Below the pieces are notes generated by a model. The model saw only the letters and a list, made by a program, of their open reading frames with translations. It made no database searches and was not told the DNA's origin. Below are positions 25,206 to 34,990 of a stretch of DNA of 64,000 bases, piece after piece (within the stretch, counting starts at the first letter, position 1; each line of letters begins with the position of its first letter). A program made the translations under genes and the position numbers. The stretch is from Drechmeria coniospora. Taxonomy: Eukaryota; Ascomycota; Sordariomycetes; Hypocreales; Ophiocordycipitaceae. The stretch is taken from positions 8,676,520-8,740,519 of the forward strand of contig NC_054389.1 in the NCBI RefSeq assembly GCF_001625195.1, read 5' to 3'.

Positions 25206-25317
25206 AACATATATTGTCGCTTAACATACATTGCTACTCAACATATATTGCTACGTAACATATATTGCTACTCATCATACATTGCTACTTAATATATATT
25301 GTCGCTTAACATACTTC
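25206..25317. repeat. 17-bp tandem array, about 6.5 units
   Basis: Units such as AACATATATTGCTACTC and AACATATATTGTCGCTT repeat head to tail with a period of 17. Variation is mostly at the 3' end of each unit (GCTACTC, GCTACGT, GTCGCTT) plus a TATAT/TACAT alternation. Confidence 0.85.
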
Positions 25318-25450
25318 AAGGCAGCGATTGAGGCAGCGATTGAGGCAGTGATTAAGGCAGCGATTGAGGCAATGATTGAGGCACGATTGAGGCAATGATT
25401 GAGGCAGTGATTGAGGCACGATTGAGGCAGCGATTGAGGCAGTAATTAAG
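25318..25450. repeat. 12-bp tandem array (GAGGCAGCGATT type)
   Basis: About eleven units of roughly GAGGCAGCGATT, with variants GAGGCAATGATT, GAGGCAGTGATT and an 11-base form GAGGCACGATT. It follows directly on the 17-bp array. Confidence 0.85.
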
Positions 25451-25643
25451 GTGGATAGAGGTGCAACGAGAATTGGTATTATTTACAGAGCGATCATTAG
25501 GTACGACAATATATTGAGAAATAACAGCTATTGGTTGTACAAATGACTATTAACCGTATATAAGACTGTTATGTAATAAAATGGCTATTGGTATTGATAG
25601 TAGGCTGTTTAATTAGTAAAAATAATGTTTAGTTAAAATTAAT

Positions 25644-25690
25644 AAAAACCCAAAAAAATGTTGTTAATCTTTAACAGTCGGGTTTTTTTT
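25644..25690. repeat. Nested hairpin in the gene desert
   Basis: AAAAACCC at 25644-25651 pairs with GGGTTTTT at 25680-25687, and inside it GTTAA-TCT-TTAAC can form a second stem. The right arm runs into T8. No gene is adjacent that it could terminate. Confidence 0.5.
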
Positions 25691-26021
25691 ACAACCAGCT
25701 GGTAAGTCTACGATACAATAGTTTGCAAAGTACAGACTGGCAGAGTTATTTCTCGGTTCCATTGCTACAATATGTCGCAAGCTACAGCACAACCCAACCT
25801 ATAACAGTATTTTAGTACGCGAATTTAGGTGTGACAGCACCGAATAGCTGTGAAATGTACTACACATCATGTCCCGCGACTGTGCAAAAACAGGGGGGGC
25901 TACAGGTATGTAGTATAAAGTCAGTCCACACCATTCGCTGCGCATTTGCGCGCACTGGATTGCGCGCATGCCAGCGAGCTCAACGGCAACCAGGATGACG
26001 CAACAAACCTGCAAATCCGTT

Positions 26022-26042
26022 CCCCCCCCCCCCCCCCCCCCC
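26022..26042 (+). repeat. Poly(C) run of 21
   Basis: Uninterrupted C run in the gene desert, followed by TCTGACC. It could form a G-quadruplex or i-motif; the exact length may be affected by sequencing error. Confidence 0.85.
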
Positions 26043-26493
26043 TCTGACCAGCCCTGTGTATTACGAGAATCATTCCGAGGATCGGCCTAAATGTGCAGCG
26101 ATTTTATGCCCAATTTCTCTGGTCCGTACTGTACCTGTATGTAATATTACCTTATACTGTACTCCGTACCCGCCGCGCATTGTTACTCGACAAGCGCCAT
26201 CGTCGCCAGTATTGTACTTACTTAGATGAAAATTAATAATACTGCATGAAAGCTCAAACTTTCTCTCAAACCACATGTACTCCAAACCCGGTCTTTCGGA
26301 TGCGCCTTTGGAATCTACGACTCGCTGCTATCGCTATTTGTTATTTCCCTTCAAGGGATGCCTGGCGCGTTTGAGTCTTGACGCTGCCATACCAGCAATC
26401 AGTGCTGTGTGCATGTACGAAGCTGTACATGTATGTACACTTAGAAGCACATGTATTACTCTGTACTTACTCTGTAGTTGTATTTGTACAGAG

Positions 26494-26509
26494 TACGGAG
26501 TACTCCGTA
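26494..26509. repeat. 16-bp palindrome TACGGAGTACTCCGTA
   Basis: The same 9-base motif arranged in the opposite order to the 17977 copy, sharing the central TA. An identical arrangement occurs at 28034-28049. Confidence 0.9.
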
Positions 26510-28033
26510 CTTGGTTGTATGCGTATCTCGGAGTACTTGTAACACTCCTACAACTACACGGACGGACACCTAGTTGTACTTGTACTTGCTCATACCAATT
26601 ATTGAGTAATATATTCAAGTACGGAGTAAGTACTCCGTACTGTAGACCTGACTGCCAACAAGTACAAGTACTTGCTCAACGTTACCCACCACGGAAATAA
26701 CCGACCGAACTGTTACAAGTACTTGCGGAGTCGGAGTACTTGCAAAACTCCGCAAGTAACACTTATTAATCCTTACACATACTTGTATGTTTACTTACGT
26801 ACTCCGTACTTCCATGTTTACTGTTCGTGAATCTTTGATAATAATACTCCATCGCCACGCAAGTAGGTGCATAAGTATGTGCCTTACTTTCTTGTACTCC
26901 GTACACCAACCGAACATATTGTACAGCTACAGTACAAGTACCTGCACCTGTAGCCCTAGACCTACAGTACAAGCACTTGTGAGTACATGTGCTTCCGCGC
27001 ATCCAAGTACGTGTTCAAGTACACCCAAGTACATGTGCAGCGTTCCTTCTAATGAAATATGAAACAGGATGTGGAGGTTGCAACATCAGGCCGAGATCCG
27101 TAAGCATGTCCTTAGGTGGGCAGAGAATTGCAGTAGCAATGTTGGCTTATAATATGTACAAATAAGGCAAGTGGCTGACTTCAACGGGATAAACAGCACG
27201 GGCATGACATCGGGCAGGTTCGCACAATTCACCAACCGTTACAACGATCAAGGCTAGCGCTATGGACGGGGGCGGGAGCGAGATAACAGATGACCGCTGA
27301 ACATGACATTATCAGAGATGGCGTTCGGCCAGTCGAGCTGCGCCGCTACTACACAAAGTACGGTATGGAGATAATAATTGCTACACAGCTAGCTGACGGA
27401 GTATCACGCCTGTTTGAGAACGTGCTTTGTACTTGCTTGTATAATCGTACTCTGTACAGAATAAAAACGAGTGATAATAATTGTTCCAAACTCGTACGGG
27501 GGCAGGGGCTGCCGGAGTGGCTGGGGATCGGCTAGGTTGACGGGGCATCGTACGGCATAACAATAATATACAGTACTTGCTTGTGCTTAGGTGTAGAACT
27601 TTACTGAATTGCAGTGCATATACTCCGTACACCTACTTCTACTTCCTTGCATGGACATGTTTTCAAGGACATGTGTTTTTTTTTTGGTAAATACAGCGCC
27701 CTCATCCTTGCACAGCACTTTTCAACACGTTCGGTGTGAACTATGAATGTATGAGTGCATGTGCATCCTGCCCGATCGAACCGGGGGTGGAAAGATCCGA
27801 AGCGTGAGTGCACCGCATATCGTTGCTCGTCTGTATAATAGGATACGCGTGCGTCTACCAACAATGCCTGTACTCCGTACTCCGTACATGTACTGCAAGT
27901 ACTTGGAATCTTCGGCTGCAGTCACAAACTGTGTTGCTTGTGCATTTACGAGTACAAGCATACCCAAGTAAGTACTTGCATTGATAGTAGTACTTGTAAG
28001 CGGGTGCAAGTCGGAGTACAGTCTGGAACGGAA

Positions 28034-28049
28034 TACGGAGTACTCCGTA
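28034..28049. repeat. 16-bp palindrome TACGGAGTACTCCGTA
   Basis: Second copy of the outward arrangement of the motif, about 450 bases before the start codon of the protease gene. Confidence 0.9.
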
Positions 28050-28501
28050 CACTGCACGGCATTACACTTCGTGTACATCATTCCACTTAAGCACTTGTAC
28101 TGTAGATTTGTGGCCTAAGAGGTAAAAACTCCACTTCTCTGCGTACCGTACAAGCGGTGTTCTTGGATTTTGTGAAAATGGAGTTGATGTCAATGCTTCA
28201 CCATGGTACGATAGGCCCACCCAGACTAGAAAAGGCACCAAGGACAGGGATGTAGCTGTAATCACATGCGAGTCGACACGGCGCAGTCGGCGCGACTTAT
28301 TCGACCGTAAAAGTACTCCGTAAAAATGCATGTAGTTATATAAAACAAGCAGAAGTTGGCAAATATACTTGTACTGGCCCGGCGAACCTTGTGCGCTCCT
28401 CCGCCATCACCTGACGAGCAGCAATGTTCTTGCATTTTATCCCGTCGCCTCTGTCCGCATCTAGCAGCGGCAAGAGAGCATAGCAAAGTAGCACCGTAGC
28501 C

Positions 28502-31265
28502 ATGGTTCGGCCATCACTCCTCGCGTCGCTTGCTGCGGCCGCGTCGATGGCTGTGGCAAGCAACAGTTGTGCCGAGGCCGTACCCGGCTCTTACATCTTT
28601 GAATTCGAAGACGGCCATGTAAGTCACGCTCAGCCTTCAAACCGTCCGGGGTGCCCAGGTGCTGAGAAAACTCCCCCAGAGATTCGATGCTTTCCACAAG
28701 GCTGTCCTTGAGGTCGGGAGAGTACGGTTGAACATCACATCTGGGATCATGAATGCCTGCTCCGTTCAGATATTTGATACGAAACAATCGGATAAAATCG
28801 CAGAGAATATTGCAAATCTCTTCACCACCATCAAGACCTATTCGCAAGTCTGCCGGTATAGGTCGCTTGTTCCAAAGGCCCCATCGCCGGGCTCGAATAA
28901 TGATGTGAGGAAGCGTGGACTGGCGGACGGGGGTGTTGGTGGCTTCCCCCCTCACGTCATGACGCAAATAAATAAGCTGCACGAACAAGGATTTACGGGA
29001 AAGGGGATTATAATCGCCGTCATTGATTCTGGTGTATGTCCAGTTTTCCACCCACCGGCGCGACCCGAAGGCTAACGATGGCGATAGATTGACTATATGC
29101 ACCCGGCCCTCGGCGGCTGCATCGGCGACGGCTGCCTGGTCTCATCCAGTGCCGATCTTGTCGGCAATGCCTATAAGAAGCACAACGAGACTTCTCCAGC
29201 TTCCTCAGATAGTGACCCGATGAAACAATGCGATGGTCATGGTACTCAAGTTGCTGGCGTTCTCGCTGCTCGGCCGAACAGGTTGCGCTTTTCGGGTGTT
29301 GTTCCGGACGCTACCCTAAAAGCATACCGCGTTGTTGACTGCCATGGATCTGGCGAATCCGATATTTTAATGGCCGCCTATAATGAAGCCTACAATGATG
29401 GCGCGAATATCATTACCGCCTCTATCGGTGATTCTTCCTCCGGTTGGGCCCAAGAACCTTGGGCCGTTGTAGTCCAGCGCATCGTTGAACAAGGCGTCCC
29501 CTGCATTTCACCGGCGGGAAACAGTGGCGAAGCAGGCCCTTTCCATTCTGACAGTGCCGCCAGCGGAAAGGGGGTGACTTCTGTTGCCCTGATTGATAAT
29601 ATCTGGACGCCAACAATCAGATTTCCGGTCATCTATTCTATTGATGGTGGCAAGGATATTGTCGTCCACGCCATCGCCCATTGGAAAAAGAGCGAGTGGA
29701 AGAACGAAACGCTCGAGGTCTACGCCACAAGTACGAATATAACTGTTGAAGACGATGCTTGCGATCCACTACCGAATAGCACGCCGGACCTAAGCAACAA
29801 AATTGTTCTGATCCGATACGGTCATTGTATCGTCACGGACAAGATCACGAATGCGGTGGCCAAAGGGGCGAAGCATGTGATTATTTACAACAGTTATTAT
29901 GGGGAGCTGATTGCATATTCCTCCGACAAAGCCTCTGTCGGCACGTTGGCGAGAGGCCTAGGCGAAACGTGGATCAAGGCTATCAAAAGCGGCAAAAGGG
30001 TTGCTGTAAAGATACCGATGCTTGATAAATCGGAAGGCCGCTTGCTTGAGGCATTGAATTTTGCCACCCCCGGTGCTCTGAATAGGATGAGCTCTTGGGG
30101 CCCTACTTGGGAGATGGATCTGAAACCCCAAGTGGCGGCCCCTGGCGGGAAGATTCTCACCACCTATCCTAGAGCCCTTGGTAGCTACGGTGTTGGTACC
30201 GGAACGTCCTTGGCCTGCCCGTTGGTCGCTGGCATTGTTGCTCTTATCGGACAGGTTCGCCGTACATTCAACCCTGTACTCATCAACAACCTGCTGTCAT
30301 CCACGGCCAAACCACAGCACTTCAACGACGGGACAAGGTACTATGACGACTACGCGCCAGTGGCCCAGCAGGGAGGTGGTCTCGTCCAGGCATACGACGC
30401 AGCCTTCACCACCACTCTTCTTGAACCATCTTCCTTGTCGTTCAACGATACCGATCATTTCGTCAAGTCGCTGAACATGACTATCAGCAACGTCGGCGAA
30501 ACGGCGGTTACGTATACACTCTCCAACTTACCGGCCATCACAATGTACACCCTGAGCGAGGAAGGCGTCAATACTTTCGTATTCCCCAACGAAATCGCCC
30601 GGGCGGCGGCATCGATGAATTTTAGCCAGCATTCCGTCACGCTCGAAGCCGGCCACTCAGCCAGCATCCAGATAGAGCCGACGCCACCGGCCGGTCTGAA
30701 CGCAACACGCCTAGCTCTATGGTCTGGCTGGATTGTCATCAACGGAACTGATGATAGCTCTCACTCCATACCGTATCAGGGTCTGACCGGGTCGCTTCGT
30801 AAAGCGACTGTTTTACCGCCCGGCAGTGTCAAGATGGCGCTCGCTACGAACCAGTTGAACTATGATATCATAGCGGCCAACGTGACAAACGTAACCTTTA
30901 CCCTTCCAAGACCGGAGATCAAGAACGGTACAGAAGTCAAGCTGCCCGCGCTCATCGCCGAACTAGCCGTCGGCTCGCCCCTCCTAACAGCACACATTGT
31001 GCCCCTGAGGCGCTGTGTTGGGATGAACCTAACGGCAGACCGTTGGGGCCTCGAGTCGTTGGGCCAGCCGTACCGGTTCAAGGGCAAGCTCCGCGGAAGT
31101 GGGGAAACAGCACACGTCTGGAACGGACGGCTCGATTCTGGATTGTACGCGCCGGAGTGCAAGTATAAGTTCGTCGTCGGCGCACTGGGCATCTTTGGCA
31201 ACGCTTCGAATAGGGCCGACTGGGATGTGCGTGAAACGTCTCCGTTCGAGATTAAGTACTCGTGA
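28502..31265 (+). CDS. Secreted subtilisin-like serine protease with PA domain (S8)
   Basis: Exons 28502-28618, 28659-29033 and 29088-31265 give 889 aa. Introns are 40 bp (GTAAGT to CCCAG) and 54 bp (GTATGT to ATAG). The N-terminus MVRPSLLASLAAAASMAVAS is a signal peptide, followed by a propeptide with a dibasic RKR near the mature start. The catalytic triad is D162 (VIDSGIDYMHP), H215 (CDGHGTQVAGV) and S538 (GTGTSLACPLVAG), with oxyanion Asn near 309 (SPAGNSGEAG). Between His and Ser lies a protease-associated insert (LSNKIVLIRYGHC to KHVIIYNSYYG). The C-terminal third looks like the Fn3-like domain of Vpr/C5a-peptidase-type subtilisins and has many N-glycosylation sequons. Such class I fungal subtilisins degrade external proteins and are often expanded in insect- or nematode-associated Hypocreales. 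The role here is inferred from the family. The second intron falls next to the catalytic Asp. Confidence 0.93.
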
Positions 31266-31818
31266 CCAGAAGGGACGAACGAATGGAACCACTGGGTCGG
31301 CTTTTAGCCAAAGGAAGGACGCTAGGTGGCTAGAAGAGAGCTATCTCTTGGTTGCACCTGACGATGGCTGGATCTGGTGTTGCGTCATGGCAATGTCAGA
31401 TGAAGGTACTTTGGCGGAGCGTCGGAAGCTAGGGGTTGACTCGCCTTATATCAGAGTTATCTCTCGAACGATATCAACGCCTATTGGCGCAATAGTCTCA
31501 TGAGAATGTTTGCCATGAGCCAAATATACACTTGTACAAATTTGAGGACGGGAGAGAACCGGGACGATTGCAAGAGTTGAAGCATTGGCACACATTGATA
31601 ACCGTGGTGTTTGACCGTGATTGGTATTGAAAATTGGCAGAGCCTTGAATTCCACCTTTGTTGCATCTCATCTCAACAATGTACCTCGCGTACCTCATTC
31701 TCTGCTACAGGGAATCAGGGATTCAACTTGCCTCTCCATCCAGTCCACACAACGTCCTTGTCAATTGTGGCTCCGACAAAGACTACTGCCAGTGAAATAG
31801 TGGAAGCAACCCAAAGTG

Positions 31819-31834
31819 TACTCCGTACGGAGTA
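31819..31834. repeat. 16-bp perfect palindrome TACTCCGTACGGAGTA
   Basis: Identical to the copy at 17977-17992, almost 14 kb away and in unrelated flanking sequence. Confidence 0.9.
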
Positions 31835-31880
31835 GAACAAATAAAAGCAATAGTGAGTGGGTATATACGTATGTACTTAT

Positions 31881-31940
31881 TATGTATGTATGTATGTATG
31901 CATGTATGTATGTATGTATGTGTATATATGTATGTGTATG
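31881..31940 (+). repeat. (TATG)n microsatellite
   Basis: Tetranucleotide tract with single interruptions (one CATG, two TATA). Confidence 0.9.
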
Positions 31941-32249
31941 GTCGTTTATTTGGACTTTCATACTGTGCGATCCAATGACCCAGAGATGGACGGTCCGACA
32001 ATAAAAATACAAGTACTTAGTTAGATGTTGGAGTTCTGTCGGCCCATCAGCCGGATCTCACGGTATGCTTACAGGTAGCATGGGAGTACGAAAGCTTGAT
32101 ACTGCTGTATGGTTGACTGGAAACCGTCAGGCGACCAGAGGCAGTTGAGCTTGAAGGGACCATCATCAATGTGCTGTTGCTCATGGAGCATGTCGACTAC
32201 GAAATTAACCACAAGCGACAAAACGAGCGGCAAAAAAAAGCAAACGAGA

Positions 32250-32321
32250 CTCTCCCGCCGGGAATTGAACCCGGGTCTCAAGCGTGACAAGCTTGCATAC
32301 TGACCACTATACTACGGAAGA
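32250..32321 (-). tRNA. tRNA-Asp (GTC)
   Basis: Reading the minus strand from 32321: acceptor stem TCTTCCG pairs with CGGGAGA through one T-G pair. D arm GTAT-AGTGGTCAGT-ATGC, anticodon stem CAAGC/GCTTG with loop TTGTCAC (anticodon GTC), and T arm CCGGG-TTCAATT-CCCGG follow. G is the discriminator. No intron. Confidence 0.93.
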
Positions 32322-32462
32322 TGTGAGTGACCTTTTCGAGGCCATCGTAGCGAGTCGTGGAGTCTGCTGACGGAGACCGACGGAGCTAAATGCAATAATC
32401 AGGAGTGCCTCAACCGAGCTCAAAAAGATTTCAAACAAACGAGTGGCAAAAGAACTGTCCGA

Positions 32463-32544
32463 TGCGTGATCTGGGAATCGAACCCAGGGCTCCCCGACGT
32501 TGCTCGGATGGCAACGGAGAATTTTACCACTAAACCAATCACGC
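32463..32544 (-). tRNA. tRNA-Gly (GCC) with a short intron
   Basis: From 32544 on the minus strand: acceptor GCGTGAT pairs with ATCACGC, D arm TGGTTTAGTGGTA, anticodon stem CTCCG/CGGGG with loop TTGCCAT, and T arm CTGGG-TTCGATT-CCCAG. About 11 extra bases (close to TCCGAGCAACG) lie just 3' of the anticodon, at the canonical position for a tRNA intron after base 37. Without them the molecule has normal length and a normal loop. Confidence 0.9.
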
Positions 32545-33036
32545 TTCTGCGATACAACTGCTGATGGGATGAACGACGATTAATGATGTAGATGAACAGA
32601 TTGTTTAATGAGTGTATGCAAAATGAAGACGGATCGTCATCTCACCATTACGACATGCACCGGTCGGTGTTGTATGTGGGCAAGTGAACTCACGCTGCCA
32701 TGCATGTGTTCTCTCACGCACTCCATACCGTCAAAGTGTAGGTTAGTACGTTGCAAGTGCACGCATGGGGCCAGGCAACATTGAAATGAATCATCCTGTC
32801 GGTGCGCGTCCGAGGAGCGGGGACGGATGGACGCGACAGGAATCTCGACACAGCAGAGTGCAAAAGAGAGGCAAGTAAATTGATTGACTGACAGCTAAGA
32901 CTTTCATGATTCGATAATTCGCCTGGTGACATGACAGACCCGACGATGCCACGGCATATAATACAGCACCGAGAACGTCCTGCTCTTCCACCTTGATTGC
33001 TTTCAACACCTGTCCAAGACTGGTTTCCATCGGCCG
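32545..33036. other. Intergenic, 3' of the bZIP gene
   Basis: Separates the tRNA-Gly 5' end from the stop codon of the bZIP gene. Nothing recognisable beyond probable tRNA upstream sequence and a 3' untranslated region. Confidence 0.5.
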
Positions 33037-34990
33037 TCACCTGCTCACCGACGAAGTCGACGACGAAGCCACGCCGGTGCCAAAGGTAGGGTCCAGGTTG
33101 AACGAGTCGACGAGGGTGGGAAATGTTCGCAGAAACCGGTTGCCAAGCTTCCAGTTGTCCAGGTTGCGCAGGTGGCGCTCGAAGACGGGGTTGATGACGA
33201 CCTCGTCCGAGTCGGGCAGGACGAGCAGCGTGTCCGACTCCTCGTACGGCCAGCTCAGGCGCAGCGTCGTGGTGAAGGGGACGAAGAAGTTCTCGAAGAG
33301 GTACTCTTGCGGGTTGCGATTGCGCGTGATCCGATCGCGCATGACGGGGAAGGGGACGTAGTCGATCCAGGCGGCGTGGGGTTGCATCAGCTGCGAAGGC
33401 GTCGGGTGCATCCACTCGGGCATGCGGTTGTAGTTTTCGCGCGTCGGCGAGATCTGCCAACGGGTGACGAGGAACATGATGTACAGGACGGCGACGCGTT
33501 CCGGCAGCATCGATATGTCGGGAAAGGTGGCGAGGATGTCGGTGAAGAACTTGGACAGCGGGTGGCTGTACGGGCCGATGGCCGGGTTCAGGAGGGACGA
33601 GACGGAGGGATAGGGAGGTCCGATGACCTCGTGCATCTGCAGGCCCTCGGCGGACCGTTGGCGACGCTCGTCGAGGAAGCCGAGGAGCAGGGTGTCGAGC
33701 GGACAGGTCGGGCCGCAGTTCTTGAGCGGCCTGGCGTACTGCGGCAGATTCTCGACGTCGGCGTTGGCCCCGGCGGGCTCGCTCGCGCCGGCACCGACAC
33801 CGGCGGGGGCGGGCGTGCGCAGGTCGGAGGCGTGCGCGGCCGGTGGGCTCATGGAACCCTTGTGCGGCGCCACGGGCTGGCTCAAGGCGTGGTTCATGGT
33901 CCCGGCCGTCCAGTCGTGCTTCATGGGCACGTGCTGGTAGTTCGGCGTGTCCTGCGCACCGTGGATGCCGCCCCGGATCCTGTTTGGGTATTGGCCTTGG
34001 CGCAGCAGGAAGCTCAGCTCGAGACGCTCGGTGCCAAGATCGAGACCGTGCCGGATGGATTGCTTCTGCTGCAGCAGCTGCATGGCGTTGGGGTCCGGGT
34101 GGCCGGGCCGACCGCCCTGGTGCCAGCTCTGGTAGGGCGGCAGGTTGTCCGACGTGCCTGCCGGGGACGGCAGGCTCGGCGGCGTCGAGGCATGATTCTG
34201 GTACTGGGCCGGCTTGTTGGCGGCGGCGACGGCCGGCGACGGGACGGACGCCGCATCGGTGCCTCGGCTTCCTGCGCGAGAGGACGGGTGAGCGGGTGCA
34301 CGTCACGACACGGGCGACGGGGGAGGGGGGATGGGGATGGATGACTTGCCGGCACCGATGATGGGGTTCAGTATGCCCACGACGGACGCCAGCTGCCGCT
34401 TGATCGCCGCGTTCTCCTTCTCGACGGCCTCCTTGGAGCGGACGACGGCCTGCAGCTCCTGGTAGGGATCGAGGCTGGTGAGCTCTTGGATGCGCCTCTC
34501 GAGCGTTTCAATCTGGTTCCTCGTGCGTTCGCGCACGGCGCGCTGGGCCTCGCGGTCTGCGTCGGTCGAGTCAGCGGATGGACGTGGCCGAGGTACGGAC
34601 GCGTACGGACGAAGCATCGCATCACGGCCATCGTCGGCGCTTGCCAAGCGAGGGTGTTGCCGTGACCTTCCGGCCGAACCGGAGAGGGGGGACGTCATCT
34701 CGAGCCATGACGGGACCGGGCCGAGGGGAAGGGAGGAGCCTACCGGTCGCCCTCTTCTTGGCCAGCTGCTCGGGCGTGAGGTTGGCGACGCCTCGGCTGC
34801 TCGAGCTGCGGCCCGTCGTCTTCTTCCGCTTCTTCGAGTCGGGCACGTCCTCGTCGCCCGGCGCCGCCGACGTGTCGCCCTCGCCGTCCTTGGACAGGCT
34901 GTCGGCTTCACGCTTCAAGCCGGGGCTCCGACCCTCGACAGGGCTGCCGTCACCATCCTCCAGGCCGTTCCTGGGGGCGCCCGAACCCAT
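33037..34990 (-). CDS. bZIP transcription factor with DUF3425 domain
   Basis: Exons 34990-34744, 34556-34350 and 34271-33037 give 562 aa. Exon 1 encodes an acidic/basic N-terminus with DSKKRKK and ends in LTPEQLAKKRAT. The join to exon 2 completes the basic region AKKRATDREAQRAVRERTRN, followed by a leucine-zipper-like coiled coil IETLERRIQELTSLD. The second intron (34349-34272) starts GCAAGT, so it is a GC-AG intron; it is needed to reach the C-terminal exon in frame (IIGAGSRGTDAAS). The last 200 residues form the fungal DUF3425 domain (HPLSKFFTDILATFPD, TRWQISPTRENYNRMPEWMHP, AWIDYVPFPVMRDR, LRLSWPYEESDTLL, VFERHLRNLDNWKL). This bZIP-plus-DUF3425 pairing is common in filamentous ascomycetes, where members act as nuclear regulators of stress, development or secondary metabolism; targets are unknown here. 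The start codon at 34990 is the likeliest, but an upstream one is possible. Confidence 0.88.

Larger units (their letters stand above)
23404..28501. other. Five-kilobase gene desert, AT-rich and repetitive
   Basis: No frame in this stretch shows a domain or a plausible exon chain. What it holds: many TACTCCGTA/TACGGAGTA copies (near 23884, 24322, 24848, 26160, 26494, 26622, 26801, 26886, 27622, 27871, 28034, 28314), an A24 run (24413-24436), a C21 run (26022-26042), two neighbouring tandem arrays (25206-25450), a hairpin (25644-25690), and the promoter of the protease gene at the right end. Base composition and word use differ sharply from the GC-rich genes on both sides. Confidence 0.75.
31266..32249. 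other. Intergenic with palindrome and microsatellite
   Basis: No gene supported. It holds a complete TACTCCGTACGGAGTA palindrome at 31819-31834 and a (TATG)n microsatellite at 31881-31940. The last 150 bases lead into the tRNA-Asp gene on the other strand. Confidence 0.6.

Noticed and set aside
25206..25450. Direct-repeat arrays that superficially resemble a CRISPR array
   Set aside because: The units are contiguous without unique spacers, too short, and the genome is eukaryotic.
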